Shown piece by piece: positions 51,710-60,124 of a stretch of DNA of 64,000 nucleotides (position 1 is its first letter; each line of letters opens with the position of its first letter). Position numbers and translations under genes: made by a program. Source of the DNA: UBA9715 sp045614225 (GTDB lineage Bacteria > Actinomycetota > Coriobacteriia > Coriobacteriales > Eggerthellaceae); NCBI GenBank assembly GCA_045614225.1, contig JAZLCO010000022.1:18728-82727 (forward strand). The letters are read 5' to 3'. Under the pieces are notes generated by a model. The model had not been told where the DNA came from and did not search any database. It saw only the letters and a program-made list of their open reading frames with translations.

Positions 51710-52840
51710 CTAACTCTCCTCGTTTTCTAATGGTTTCTCGACGTCTACAACACCGCCACTCGTGATCTCCCATTCTAAGGCGAACTTGCTCTGACTGCCC
51801 GTCCAGCTTTTAACTCCGGCCGTTCCACCATCCAGGCCAAAATGGCTATAGAACACATCCTGGTCGCAAACGCAACATGAAGCATCCGACGAACCTTTAT
51901 CGCATTTATAACAATCAACAAGCTTTGCTTCGAAGTTGGCTTGGAAACCTTGGCAATCGACCGTTAATGTTAGGCCGCTTATAGGCTCCGGCCAGGTATA
52001 GGTCACGCACGTATCTTCGATAGAAAGCCAGAATTCGCGCGACAGGGAAACCTTGAAATCCTCGGTTTTCCCCTTGACAATAAACGCTGTCGACCTCGGA
52101 TTAACCCACAATCGCGAGCCATTTACTTTCTCACATTGAACCGTATATTTTTCGAAATGGGGATTCTCATGATCGCCGACGAAAGACCCTTGTCCGTCTG
52201 GCATTGAGGCCGTAACAGACATTACGCTCGCGTCGGGAGGAATAAGAGTACCGTCATCCCGAAAGTCCAATGATCTCACCGATCTCCAAACAAGAAGGTT
52301 TTCAAAAGCCTCCTCACCTTTGTTGGAATATGTTGCTGTCATTGTCTCAGATACGTGCATCGCCGATGGGTACTTTGGATTAAACGTCATAACGCGCCGA
52401 ACGTCTAGCGAACGCTGTGGACGAGCTAGCTTCGCTGACAATTCGTTCATATGAGCTGCGACGAGACCACGCCTATCGTCTTCTTCCAACACGTTATTTG
52501 CAAGTGCAACAGCCGTGCTTCCCAGTTTGAGCAAATCGCTCTTGTTCGGATAGCCGTAAAGCTTTCGCTCTGGGTCAAACAGCGTGCTAAGCACGGTATC
52601 AACCGCTTCAACTCCTATACGTTTTTCGAGTTCTCCATACTGAAACACCAACCCGACGAGACAGGCTGCAAAAGCGCTCGACAATACAGCCATGACAGAT
52701 GCTTCGAGCCATTCAGGATGGCCGTCCCATAAATGAAAGACGATTGCAAATAACACGATAGCAGCTGCAAACCCAACTGCGAACCAGCCCAATTTGCTTG
52801 CCACCTGTCGCCATATACGACCGAATAGCTCTTCATTCAT
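51710..52840 (-). CDS. Two-helix membrane protein with Cys cluster, unknown family
   Basis: 376 residues from the ATG at 52840 (AAAGGAAC upstream; a start at 52861 is less likely). Two membrane helices (about 16-37 and 45-67) are followed by a cytoplasmic part with many beta strands. Near the C-terminus lies CYKCDKGSSDASCCVCDQ, a CxxC...CxxC pattern like a zinc ribbon. The layout of two helices plus a large soluble domain resembles membrane effectors of defence systems, but no known domain is recognised. A small transcript begins just downstream on the same strand. Confidence 0.6.
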   Translation of the reverse strand: MNEELFGRIWRQVASKLGWFAVGFAAAIVLFAIVFHLWDGHPEWLEASVMAVLSSAFAACLVGLVFQYGELEKRIGVEAVDTVLSTLFDPERKLYGYPNKSDLLKLGSTAVALANNVLEEDDRRGLVAAHMNELSAKLARPQRSLDVRRVMTFNPKYPSAMHVSETMTATYSNKGEEAFENLLVWRSVRSLDFRDDGTLIPPDASVMSVTASMPDGQGSFVGDHENPHFEKYTVQCEKVNGSRLWVNPRSTAFIVKGKTEDFKVSLSREFWLSIEDTCVTYTWPEPISGLTLTVDCQGFQANFEAKLVDCYKCDKGSSDASCCVCDQDVFYSHFGLDGGTAGVKSWTGSQSKFALEWEITSGGVVDVEKPLENEES

Positions 52841-53315
52841 CGTTTTTGTTCCTTTCGTCACCGCGCAGCGAGATGCAATTTGACAACCATTCCATTATTA
52901 TACGGCCTCTATTGACTGGCTTAGTATGCGGAGCTTCGGTCTTGAGTCTTACATCCGAAATGAGCGCGACCAACATTTTGGGGGTGCTCACCTGGGATCG
53001 TCTGCAATTTGGTGCTGACATAATCTCCCACCGATAACAGCTGATTATCGGAGGGCCGCTCGTTGAAGTGGGCCAGATGGGCGAGCTGAGTGGCTTGGCC
53101 TTCTTGCGCAATCGCATGCAGGTTAAGTGATAGCGTCGATACAGCCCGCCTCTAGGAGGATGGCGTTGATTCTTCCGATGGCGAAAACGCATCTCCACTC
53201 AATCAGGCGCAATGTGTCTTGCGCACATTTCAGGTCAGACACAAATAGGCCCTCCATTACGACAAGTTGATAGAATGGAATGGTCGAATTAAACGAAAGG
53301 CAAACGGGGGAACGC
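52841..53315. other. Divergent intergenic region with hairpin element
   Basis: 475 bases between two divergent genes. Apart from the element at 53031-53065 no gene is supported; an ATG at 53280 would extend the next gene by 12 residues. Confidence 0.45.
53031..53065 (+). repeat. Conserved hairpin element, copy 2
   Basis: CCGATAACAGCTGATTATCG, then GAGGGCCGCTCGTTG. It shows the same stem CCGATAA/TTATCGG and downstream sequence as 46001-46035. Confidence 0.75.
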
Positions 53316-54236
53316 ATGGCTACAAGGACCATGATTGGCCATAGGCTGACATTCCACGTCTGGCAGCATCCGGATGAAAAGAAGCCGCCATCCAACCTGG
53401 ATGGTATAAACCTGGCCAACTATATGTACAAATGGTGCCGCGAGCATCTCCAGGCGCCGATGATCGACGAGTCCACACAGAACTGGACCAGGATCGAGAA
53501 AGTCGAACGGCATGGTCAAAACGTTGTGATTGTCAACGTATGCTCGGGAAAATGGGGTGAGCGCGGACCAGTTGTCAACTCGGCAAGCGGAAAAGTCGGA
53601 TACAACCTAAAGGAGCGGGATGTCCCCGCCGCCTACACCAGGGGCGTGCTGATGTGCCCGCCCGCCGGCAACACAGCCTTGTTCTTCTCCGAATACAACA
53701 ACCGCGGAAGCGGCGCCGTCCAGATGCTCCGCGCGTTCATCTCGGATTGGAGGCACTCGGGCACCGGTTTCACCATCGATTCCGACCGAATAATCGAGAG
53801 CGAGGCTTTCCTGCAATCCGGCTCGGTGACCGCGGTGGAGGTGCACCAGCTTTCCCGGTCCCACGATTCCGCCGATCCGCTTTCCGACAAGCCAGGCTAT
53901 ATCGTCCACGCGTTTCGCTCCGGACGGGGAAGCGCTCTCCCCATCGTTAAATACTTCCAGATAAGGGCAAACCCGTCCCGCGCATGCGAAATCGTCAGCA
54001 TTCCAGAGCGTGACTTCGACAAGGGCTCCATCGTATATGTCACCGTCAAGGTGGGCGGTAGGCAGAAGCGGATTCAGGTTGGGGACCCCGACGACAGCAT
54101 CTACTACCGCGAAGTGCTCAACGAATGGAACGAGCCCAATCTGACGGATAGCGAGATACTCGAGCGCTGCAACGAGAAAGCCGTCGAATACCTCGACAGG
54201 CTCGGCGAGGAATGGCTCCCCATCTGGATGGGGTAG
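53316..54236 (+). CDS. Soluble partner of a two-gene unit, unknown function
   Basis: 306 residues from the ATG at 53316 (GGGGGAACGC upstream). Predicted cytosolic, mixed alpha/beta. Segments such as GVLMCPPAGNTALFFSEYNNRGSG and the ending LDRLGEEWLPIW have no match I know. It lies 15 bases before a four-helix membrane protein, and the hairpin element lies upstream. Sizes and membrane/soluble pairing recall Kiwa (KwaA plus KwaB), but the gene order is reversed and no KwaB signature is seen. A defence role is suggested only by the neighbourhood. Confidence 0.55.
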   Translation: MATRTMIGHRLTFHVWQHPDEKKPPSNLDGINLANYMYKWCREHLQAPMIDESTQNWTRIEKVERHGQNVVIVNVCSGKWGERGPVVNSASGKVGYNLKERDVPAAYTRGVLMCPPAGNTALFFSEYNNRGSGAVQMLRAFISDWRHSGTGFTIDSDRIIESEAFLQSGSVTAVEVHQLSRSHDSADPLSDKPGYIVHAFRSGRGSALPIVKYFQIRANPSRACEIVSIPERDFDKGSIVYVTVKVGGRQKRIQVGDPDDSIYYREVLNEWNEPNLTDSEILERCNEKAVEYLDRLGEEWLPIWMG

Positions 54237-54251
54237 CTTCGGGGCAATGCA

Positions 54252-54818
54252 ATGGGAAAATCATCTGTCGTAGGGATATTCAAAGGATACGTCCGCACGC
54301 TGCGTGATGTGCGCAACGGCGGGAAGGCATGCGTTCGTCCAGCGGACGTGCTCGTGCAGATTGCCCTGCCCATAGCGATCGGGATAGGCTGCTTCTTCAC
54401 CGGCTGGCATCTAGCCAACCCCTCGAACGCCATCGTCGGCATCTCGATAGTCTCGGCTCTGATGTGCGCCATGGCAACCCTGCTCTTCCAGATAAGAGGT
54501 CAAATTGCAGTAGAATCGAACGAAGAGCAAGCCGACGGCGGCAACGCTGCCCCGCATTCATCTTTCCGCATGAAGCTTCGCGACAAACGATTCATCGACG
54601 AAGTTTTCGACGATGTCATGTGGGCAATCCTTGTCGGCCTCACTCTGTCGCTGTATCTAATCGTCGTCGACGCCATCGGGTTGCTCGCAGGTGGCGGAAC
54701 CGTCAGCAGGATTCTCTCGTCTATCGCAGTTGCCGTGTGCGCGCACTTCGTCTTGGTAATCGGGATGTGCCTCAAGCGGCTTCGAAGCGCCTATAACGTG
54801 GTTTCCAACCGTGAATAA
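54252..54818 (+). CDS. Four-helix membrane protein, partner of the preceding gene
   Basis: 188 residues. Four membrane helices at about 35-53, 59-80, 121-144 and 150-174, with a cytoplasmic loop of about 40 residues between helices 2 and 3 (QADGGNAAPHSS... KRFIDEVFDD). The start follows the previous stop by 15 bases. No family is recognised. In defence pairs such proteins act as membrane sensors or as effectors that depolarise the cell; this is analogy only. Confidence 0.6.
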   Translation: MGKSSVVGIFKGYVRTLRDVRNGGKACVRPADVLVQIALPIAIGIGCFFTGWHLANPSNAIVGISIVSALMCAMATLLFQIRGQIAVESNEEQADGGNAAPHSSFRMKLRDKRFIDEVFDDVMWAILVGLTLSLYLIVVDAIGLLAGGGTVSRILSSIAVAVCAHFVLVIGMCLKRLRSAYNVVSNRE

Positions 54819-54901
54819 GGGCACAGTATCAGCTATTCAATAGAAAGCGGGGGAGCTTGCCCGCTGGATGCGCCGCCCCAATAACCCCTCAATTCCACGA
54901 A

Positions 54902-55558
54902 TCACGATTCGTCGTCTTTGAAACGTTTGTTTTTGCCGCTGGAATAGTCCTTGATGATCTTCTGATGAATCGTTACGAACCGCGCAAAAGCACCGGCGGC
55001 TTCCACAAGTAGGCCGTTCACATCTTCGGGTAACGGGGTTCCGATGCCCATTCCAATATCGAAGTCTTCCAAAGGCCGGACGATGGAGCGCAGGGCTTTA
55101 TCCGAGTAGTGAATATAGCCAGAAGCGTTGTCGTAAACCACGGCCGTTTCTGGGAAGTACTCGGACAAGCGTTCTTTCAGACGGCGATCGGTCATCCTCT
55201 CTCCCTGATCGTCCTTGAATCGGCTGATCTTCTCACCTTCAAGGTATCCTTGTATGAGAGCCTCGGGGTCTTCTGCGATGAACAGGGCATACGATCGAAA
55301 GCACGTGTCGATTTCCAAGCGTAGCAAGGCTCCTATGCATGTAAGATTGCGCGTTGCCATGAGTTGCAAGAAGCCATCGATAAGGCGCATCGAGCGGTCT
55401 ACCGTGGGAATCAGGTAAAGGTCATCGGACGTAAGGGCGCTGGATAACGCCTCGCCAGTAAGCGGAATGTAGGCTTTCCGAAGCTGGCCGAGATGCCGCT
55501 TGATGATTTCTAGCTCCTTGTAGTAATGCACGTTCGGCATTGTTTCAATCGTTTGCAT
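54902..55558 (-). CDS. DUF5677-like helical protein
   Basis: 218 residues from the ATG at 55558; an in-frame ATG at 55600 would add 14. All helical, with LIDGFLQLMATRNLTCIGALLRLEIDTCFRSYAL and YDNASGYIHYSDKAL, in the manner of DUF5677 and HEPN-like proteins of unknown function found near defence genes. A classical Rx4-6H motif is not clear. The tail is Lys/Arg-rich. No partner gene adjoins it. Confidence 0.5.
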   Translation of the reverse strand: MQTIETMPNVHYYKELEIIKRHLGQLRKAYIPLTGEALSSALTSDDLYLIPTVDRSMRLIDGFLQLMATRNLTCIGALLRLEIDTCFRSYALFIAEDPEALIQGYLEGEKISRFKDDQGERMTDRRLKERLSEYFPETAVVYDNASGYIHYSDKALRSIVRPLEDFDIGMGIGTPLPEDVNGLLVEAAGAFARFVTIHQKIIKDYSSGKNKRFKDDES

Positions 55559-56064
55559 TGTGCTCTCTTCGATTGCGGGCGGAATCGTGTCGACATGCAT
55601 TCTATATCGTATTTGTGCAGCATGGAGGCGATGGACGTCGTGCGCTGGCATCGGGAATTCGCCCAGTTTGCCATGGCAACGCATGCTGCTATGGCGAGCG
55701 AGCCGAAGCATGTAAGACCACCTTCGAATGTCTGCGCCGTTGGCGAGGGTGCGTTGTCCAAGAAGCAGCAGCCGTGTCTTAACGCTGCGTTATTCAAATG
55801 TGCGGATAACACATTTCAAAACGTTGAATGCGGCCTGTGAGATTTATAAACTGTAAAGGCAATTATGCGCCGCCGGAATTTGTCGAGCAAGCAGCTTGCC
55901 CTAGCATTTTTCGCAGTCTGAATTCGCGGTGAAGCACTCCAACATTTACGGGTGTTGGCACCTTTGCCATAGCGTTTATCTTCGATCAAGGATATGCGCG
56001 GCGATTCGGCGTGGCGCGCGATTGCGAGTGATAGAGAGATACGAGATCGCAGGAGGAAATCATC
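55559..56064. other. Gene-free region before the peptide gene
   Basis: About 500 bases with only frames I regard as chance. No clear repeat. It must contain the promoters of both divergent neighbours. Confidence 0.4.
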
Positions 56065-56187
56065 ATGCTGTTTTATGGCGAAGATGGGCCGAGCACGGGG
56101 TGCTTCAACATAGGCATTGGCGGAACGTGCGTTTTGGTTGGGATGCGGGCATTACAGCGTCAAAAGCCACAGATTAGCGCAGCGTAA
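56065..56187 (+). CDS. 40-residue peptide, candidate radical-SAM substrate
   Basis: Starts 8 bases after AGGAGG. The sequence begins MLFYGEDGPSTGCFNIGIGG, then TCVLVGMRALQRQKPQISAA. Two cysteines nine residues apart sit in a Gly-rich middle, and the end is basic. It lies 24 bases before the DUF2975 gene, in a row with the HTH and radical SAM genes. A ribosomally made peptide modified by the SPASM enzyme is a plausible reading; a chance frame or regulatory peptide is the alternative. Confidence 0.45.
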   Translation: MLFYGEDGPSTGCFNIGIGGTCVLVGMRALQRQKPQISAA

Positions 56188-56211
56188 TATACTTGCGATG
56201 AGAGCAGAGCT

Positions 56212-56742
56212 ATGTCCGATTGTAATGATGCCGCTGAAATTCGGGCTCAAATTGGTCGAATGGCAAAGGTGTCGCGCGTTCTATCTGTGCTTTTCAGAAT
56301 TGCCCTCATTGTGTTCGTTATCTTAGTTGTGCTGTTCTTTGCGGCGTCCGTATTATCGCGTGTTGAAATGGGCGAATCTGTTCTAAGCTTAATTATCGGC
56401 TTGATGCCGTTTGTCGCTTCGGCCGCTGCTGGCTGCATGTTGTTGTGGATTGCAGTGGCCGTATTCGAGGATGTGGCAAAATCCCAGTCTCCTTTTTCGG
56501 TAAGACAAGCTAAACGAATCACATTTGTCGGCGTTCTGCTATTGGTATATGCCGTCTGCGAGGCGATTGTGTCTATGAGCCCTTATCATGCCGCCATAGG
56601 CATTGCGGACGTCGATTATGTTGCTGCCCCAAGTCTCTTTTTGGATATAAAGCTCATCATGGCCAGCATCTTCTGTTTTTGCCTTTCATATGTATTCCGT
56701 TACGGAGCTCTCTTACAATGGCTGCAGGATGAAACGCTGTAG
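56212..56742 (+). CDS. DUF2975 family membrane protein
   Basis: 176 residues with four membrane helices (about 22-45, 56-80, 98-118 and 143-165), fitting DUF2975. KSQSPFSVRQAKRI between helices 2 and 3 is the typical conserved segment of this family (pattern SPFxxxxxxRI). DUF2975 proteins are nearly always next to a YozG-type HTH gene, as here (15 bases). Function unknown, possibly membrane-linked control of the HTH regulator. Confidence 0.82.
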   Translation: MSDCNDAAEIRAQIGRMAKVSRVLSVLFRIALIVFVILVVLFFAASVLSRVEMGESVLSLIIGLMPFVASAAAGCMLLWIAVAVFEDVAKSQSPFSVRQAKRITFVGVLLLVYAVCEAIVSMSPYHAAIGIADVDYVAAPSLFLDIKLIMASIFCFCLSYVFRYGALLQWLQDETL

Positions 56743-56757
56743 CCAAATGGGGGCTCC

Positions 56758-57039
56758 GTGATTGTTTTCACGCTGGATAAACTGCTTGCTGATAGGAAGA
56801 TGCAATCGGTTGAATTGGCGCGCATCCTCGATTGCACGCCGCACACCGTCTCGCGCATCAAGACCGGAAAAGTGCGCGCTTTGAGAATCGAGACACTCGA
56901 TGCTTTATGCGAGCATTTCGGCTGCAAACCGGGTGACATTTTGGATTACGTCGATGAAGACGAAGCGATAGCCCGGTTTGGTGAAGCGTATGTGCGGGAC
57001 TACAAAGAGTACTTTCAGAATCGAGGCCAAGTGGAATAA
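56758..57039 (+). CDS. YozG-type Cro/CI helix-turn-helix regulator
   Basis: 93 residues from a GTG after GGGGG. VFTLDKLLADRKMQSVELARILDCTPHTVSRIKTGKVRALRIETL, then CEHFGCKPGDIL, is the compact HTH_26-type domain; an acidic tail follows. It forms the usual pair with the DUF2975 gene. It probably represses its own unit and perhaps the radical SAM gene 43 bases downstream. Confidence 0.88.
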   Translation: MIVFTLDKLLADRKMQSVELARILDCTPHTVSRIKTGKVRALRIETLDALCEHFGCKPGDILDYVDEDEAIARFGEAYVRDYKEYFQNRGQVE

Positions 57040-57082
57040 CGTTCGAGCCTCGTCACTGTTTGGAGTTATGCAGGGGTGATCA

Positions 57083-58324
57083 ATGAGGCTTTCAGATGAT
57101 ACGGTCCTATTCATGTTTGGGGGCGTTCCGATTCTCGGGTCGTATGCTTCGGGCCATGTAATCGGGTTGACGCACGGAGGGCTTCAACTCTGCGAAAAAA
57201 TGCAAAGCATTGATGTCGATCGCGAGGAAATCGATGCAGTCGATCCCCGGCTTACCGACGCCTTGGAAAAGGGGGCGTTCCTCCAAGGCTATGCTTTCAC
57301 GAACGATTCGGGTAAAGCCGCATATGTGCACGTCACGCAACGTTGCAATCTTTCCTGCATTGGTTGCTACTCGCTTGACGACAAACGCAACAAACTGCCC
57401 GATGCCGCAGCCGAACAGTTTGAGCAGGCGTTCGAGAAGCTTGCTGACCTTGGTGTGGTGGGAATAATCGTTTCTGGAGGGGAGCCGTTCCTAAGAGCTG
57501 ACCTCCCCGAATTGTGCGAAGCGGCCAAGCGTGTCGGCATAGGCCGAGTGACAGTCATAACGAACGGTACGCTCGTGACGATGGAGATGCTCGGAAGGTT
57601 GGCGCCGTTCGTGGATTGCGTGAGCGTCTCGTTTGACGGTCTATCCCAGAGTGCGCCTGCCTTCATCAGGAAAACCCAGCGGTTCAATGAGCTTGTCAGG
57701 ACAATCAAGCTCATACAGGAAGCCGGTATACAAGCTCATATGATCCCGACCATACATCATGGCAATTATCGGGAAATGGAAGGATACCTGCAGTTGTCGG
57801 ATTCGCTGGGCGCGTCGATGAACTTCAGCTTACTGTCGTGCTGCGATGTCGATAACGATGAGTTTGGCAGTTTGGTTCCCAGGGGCGAGGTGCTCGAGGA
57901 CATGGGGCGAGCGGTGTTCGAAACGGGCAAGGCGTCGCCCGTTGACGTGCTCGATTTGCCTGTTGGGTCCAGCCTCGCTGTCAGAAGGAACTGCGGGGCG
58001 GCATGCAACACGCTGAGCGTCGGCGCCGATGGCGCAGTCTACCCGTGCCACATGTTGCACTATCCTGAGCTTGCTGTCGGAAACATCTTTAGCGACGACG
58101 CTCAATACATCGCCAACGCCCTCAGATCTCACAAGCTTGCGAATATGAGCGTTCGTGATATCGAAGCGTGCCGGCCATGCGCATACCAGCACGTTTGCGG
58201 CGGTGGGTGCCGGGCAAGGGCATATGCGGAAGCGGGTTCGCTCGCCGCAGCCGATCCCTACTGCGCAATGACTCGCGAGTTCTATCGGTGCTTAGAGCGG
58301 GAAATGTCTCAGGCGTACACGTAG
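57083..58324 (+). CDS. Radical SAM/SPASM peptide-modifying enzyme
   Basis: 413 residues. The radical SAM site is CNLSCIGC (Cys88, 92, 95), SGGEP follows at the expected distance, and ITNGTLV and SVSFDG are further core motifs. The C-terminal SPASM domain has NCGAACNTLSVGADGAVYPC and CRPCAYQHVCGGGC, giving ligands for two auxiliary [4Fe-4S] clusters. The first 75 residues look like a PqqD-type peptide-binding segment (SGHVIGLTHGGLQLCEKM). Such enzymes build thioether or C-C bonds in ribosomal peptides. AGGGGTGATCA precedes the ATG. A candidate precursor lies at 56065. Confidence 0.88.
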   Translation: MRLSDDTVLFMFGGVPILGSYASGHVIGLTHGGLQLCEKMQSIDVDREEIDAVDPRLTDALEKGAFLQGYAFTNDSGKAAYVHVTQRCNLSCIGCYSLDDKRNKLPDAAAEQFEQAFEKLADLGVVGIIVSGGEPFLRADLPELCEAAKRVGIGRVTVITNGTLVTMEMLGRLAPFVDCVSVSFDGLSQSAPAFIRKTQRFNELVRTIKLIQEAGIQAHMIPTIHHGNYREMEGYLQLSDSLGASMNFSLLSCCDVDNDEFGSLVPRGEVLEDMGRAVFETGKASPVDVLDLPVGSSLAVRRNCGAACNTLSVGADGAVYPCHMLHYPELAVGNIFSDDAQYIANALRSHKLANMSVRDIEACRPCAYQHVCGGGCRARAYAEAGSLAAADPYCAMTREFYRCLEREMSQAYT

Positions 58325-58362
58325 GCAAGAAAAGTCCGGGAACCACTTCAACTATTGCATCA

Positions 58363-59781
58363 TCAACTGGTCGAATACTGGTACTTGGGCAAATCAGTCG
58401 GGGGGGGGTCGATCCTCGAAGCGTCTACGAGAAGCTGCATCTCGTAGCGCGTCGGGTCGTTCCGGTCCGATGCGGGAAGCGTCGAGCATATAACGCAGTA
58501 GCCATCTTCTGGGGCAAGTGCCATTCGCGTCGGCACGGAAAGCTTCTGCATCTCGGCGTTCGTGACCTTGCACCACCATCCCTTGAGTTCCGGGTCCCCG
58601 GTTATATGGGGCACGGCGAAGGGGTCGGGAACCGGCCCTGCTTGAACGCTGTTGTGTGACGAGCTGGTCGCGATGATCTTGCTGGCCCTTATCTCGTCCT
58701 CTATGGTGAACTCTCGTTGCGACATGATAGATGCTTGCCCAAGCATGCGCTCGAACGCGCGGTCCTGATTTCCCCCGCTGCACTGCCTGCAGAGGAAAAA
58801 GCCAGCGGGGATGACGCATGCAGTAACGCCGAGCGGCAATCTGACTTCGTGAGGCATAAGGCGCGGCCTCACGGTCAAGGTCTTGTCCAAATCTCCGGCT
58901 TCCTCGTCCTTATTCAAGCGGCGTTTTGTGTACTCGGACCATATGCCCGACGGATACGGCTGATCCAAGTCGTCCACCATGATGGTTCGGTCCCAGAGTT
59001 CGGGTTCGGAATCGCGCCGTCCTTTCCACTCGAAAAGGTCGGATTGGGATGGATTACGGCCGAAGCGTGAGCATTCTTCGCAAGACGAACCATCGCAGCC
59101 GGGGGCGCCGCCCTTGCAATCGGCAACATAATAGCAGCCGCCGTCAATTGCCCGCACGCCGGAAAACGAAGGCATGGGTGGCGAGGTAAGAGATGCGAAA
59201 CCATATAGCGTAGATTCGCTCCCGTCGGAGGACACGCTCGATAAGAAGCCGGTCGAGTCGCCGAGGCCCCATCCTATTGCCTGCACGGTAGAAAGCAATT
59301 CCACGAGTCTTGTGGCCCTGCTTGCGTTGTCGAGGCCGGTGTTTTCCGCCATGGGTGCAAGGGCCAAGTACCGCTGTGGTATATAGCGGAGATACTCGCC
59401 GTCGACATTGCCGATGGCCCTAATGTCTTCAGCTTCATTCGAACGATACAGGATGTCTTTCAGCCCTCTTCGGCCGTCGCGCATCTTCTGCATGTAACGG
59501 ATTCGCAACTGCGCTTCGACGGCGTCGCTGCCTTTATCGGCTAGAGCGGCGATTTCCTTTAGGGTGAGCCCTCCTTCCAGCAGGGCGGGTACTTTCGAAG
59601 CCATCCAGAGCTGATCGTTGGTCCAGCGCATCTCGGATTGAGGGGAGGAACTCGCCCTTGCAGGGGTTACGATACCGCTTTTTATATAGGCAGCAAGCCT
59701 GAAGCGGGATATTCCGGTGAGAGCCTCGACATCGGCAGTGCTCATTCCCTCTATCGAGCTTGTGGTGCGACTTCGCGTCAA
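58363..59781 (-). CDS. MerR-like regulator with large C-terminal sensor region
   Basis: 472 residues from a TTG at 59781 (GAGGA 9 bases upstream, inside the operator palindrome); an ATG at 59745 is an alternative. Residues 13-90 form a MerR-type HTH (MSTADVEALTGISRFRLAAYIKSGIVTPA, then LKEIAALADKG). The C-terminal 370 residues contain two GyrI-like halves, with Cys clusters CKGGAPGCDGSSCEECSRFG and CRQC that could bind a metal or cluster. Convergent with the radical SAM gene. It probably senses a metal or redox signal for itself and the secreted proteins downstream on the other strand. Confidence 0.7.
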   Translation of the reverse strand: MTRSRTTSSIEGMSTADVEALTGISRFRLAAYIKSGIVTPARASSSPQSEMRWTNDQLWMASKVPALLEGGLTLKEIAALADKGSDAVEAQLRIRYMQKMRDGRRGLKDILYRSNEAEDIRAIGNVDGEYLRYIPQRYLALAPMAENTGLDNASRATRLVELLSTVQAIGWGLGDSTGFLSSVSSDGSESTLYGFASLTSPPMPSFSGVRAIDGGCYYVADCKGGAPGCDGSSCEECSRFGRNPSQSDLFEWKGRRDSEPELWDRTIMVDDLDQPYPSGIWSEYTKRRLNKDEEAGDLDKTLTVRPRLMPHEVRLPLGVTACVIPAGFFLCRQCSGGNQDRAFERMLGQASIMSQREFTIEDEIRASKIIATSSSHNSVQAGPVPDPFAVPHITGDPELKGWWCKVTNAEMQKLSVPTRMALAPEDGYCVICSTLPASDRNDPTRYEMQLLVDASRIDPPPTDLPKYQYSTS

Positions 59782-59789
59782 AAGAAATC

Positions 59790-59824
59790 ATCCTCAAATG
59801 TATATAATCGCTACATTTGAGGAT
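59790..59824. promoter_or_regulatory. 13-bp inverted repeat, probable operator
   Basis: ATCCTCAAATGTA (59790-59802) and TACATTTGAGGAT (59812-59824) flank TATAATCGC. One arm carries the ribosome binding site of the MerR-like gene; the plus strand shows TATAAT at 59803-59808. Confidence 0.8.
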
Positions 59825-60124
59825 AGATTTTAGCAGTATGGATTCGCGCATTGGACGTGAATAGCTGGCAAATCTGCGCTCGAAATTTGTCAAGCACACA
59901 TTTTGCGGCTGGATATGTGCGAGGCGATAATGCGACTTCGCCGATAAGGCGTCGCACACATTCGAGCCCGATTGAATGTGCGTAATGCTCGCCCCAGAAT
60001 AATCAAACGTAGTGCAGTTTGGAATTGCGAGTAAAGACGAAAATGGTTCGGGCATATGCGAGGGTTGCATCAACGTGCATACGCGCGTCTTGCGTACGGT
60101 TGCGACGCTTCCGCTTGGCTGCCC
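59825..60124. other. Gene-free spacer or long leader
   Basis: 300 bases between the operator and the lipoprotein gene. An AAATTTGTCAAGCA stretch (59885-59898) recalls AATTTGTCGAGCA at 55878-55890, but the match is short. No gene is supported. Confidence 0.35.

Noticed and set aside
53316..54818. Direct naming of the pair as Kiwa
   Set aside because: Only sizes and membrane/soluble pairing agree; the order is reversed and no family signature is visible.
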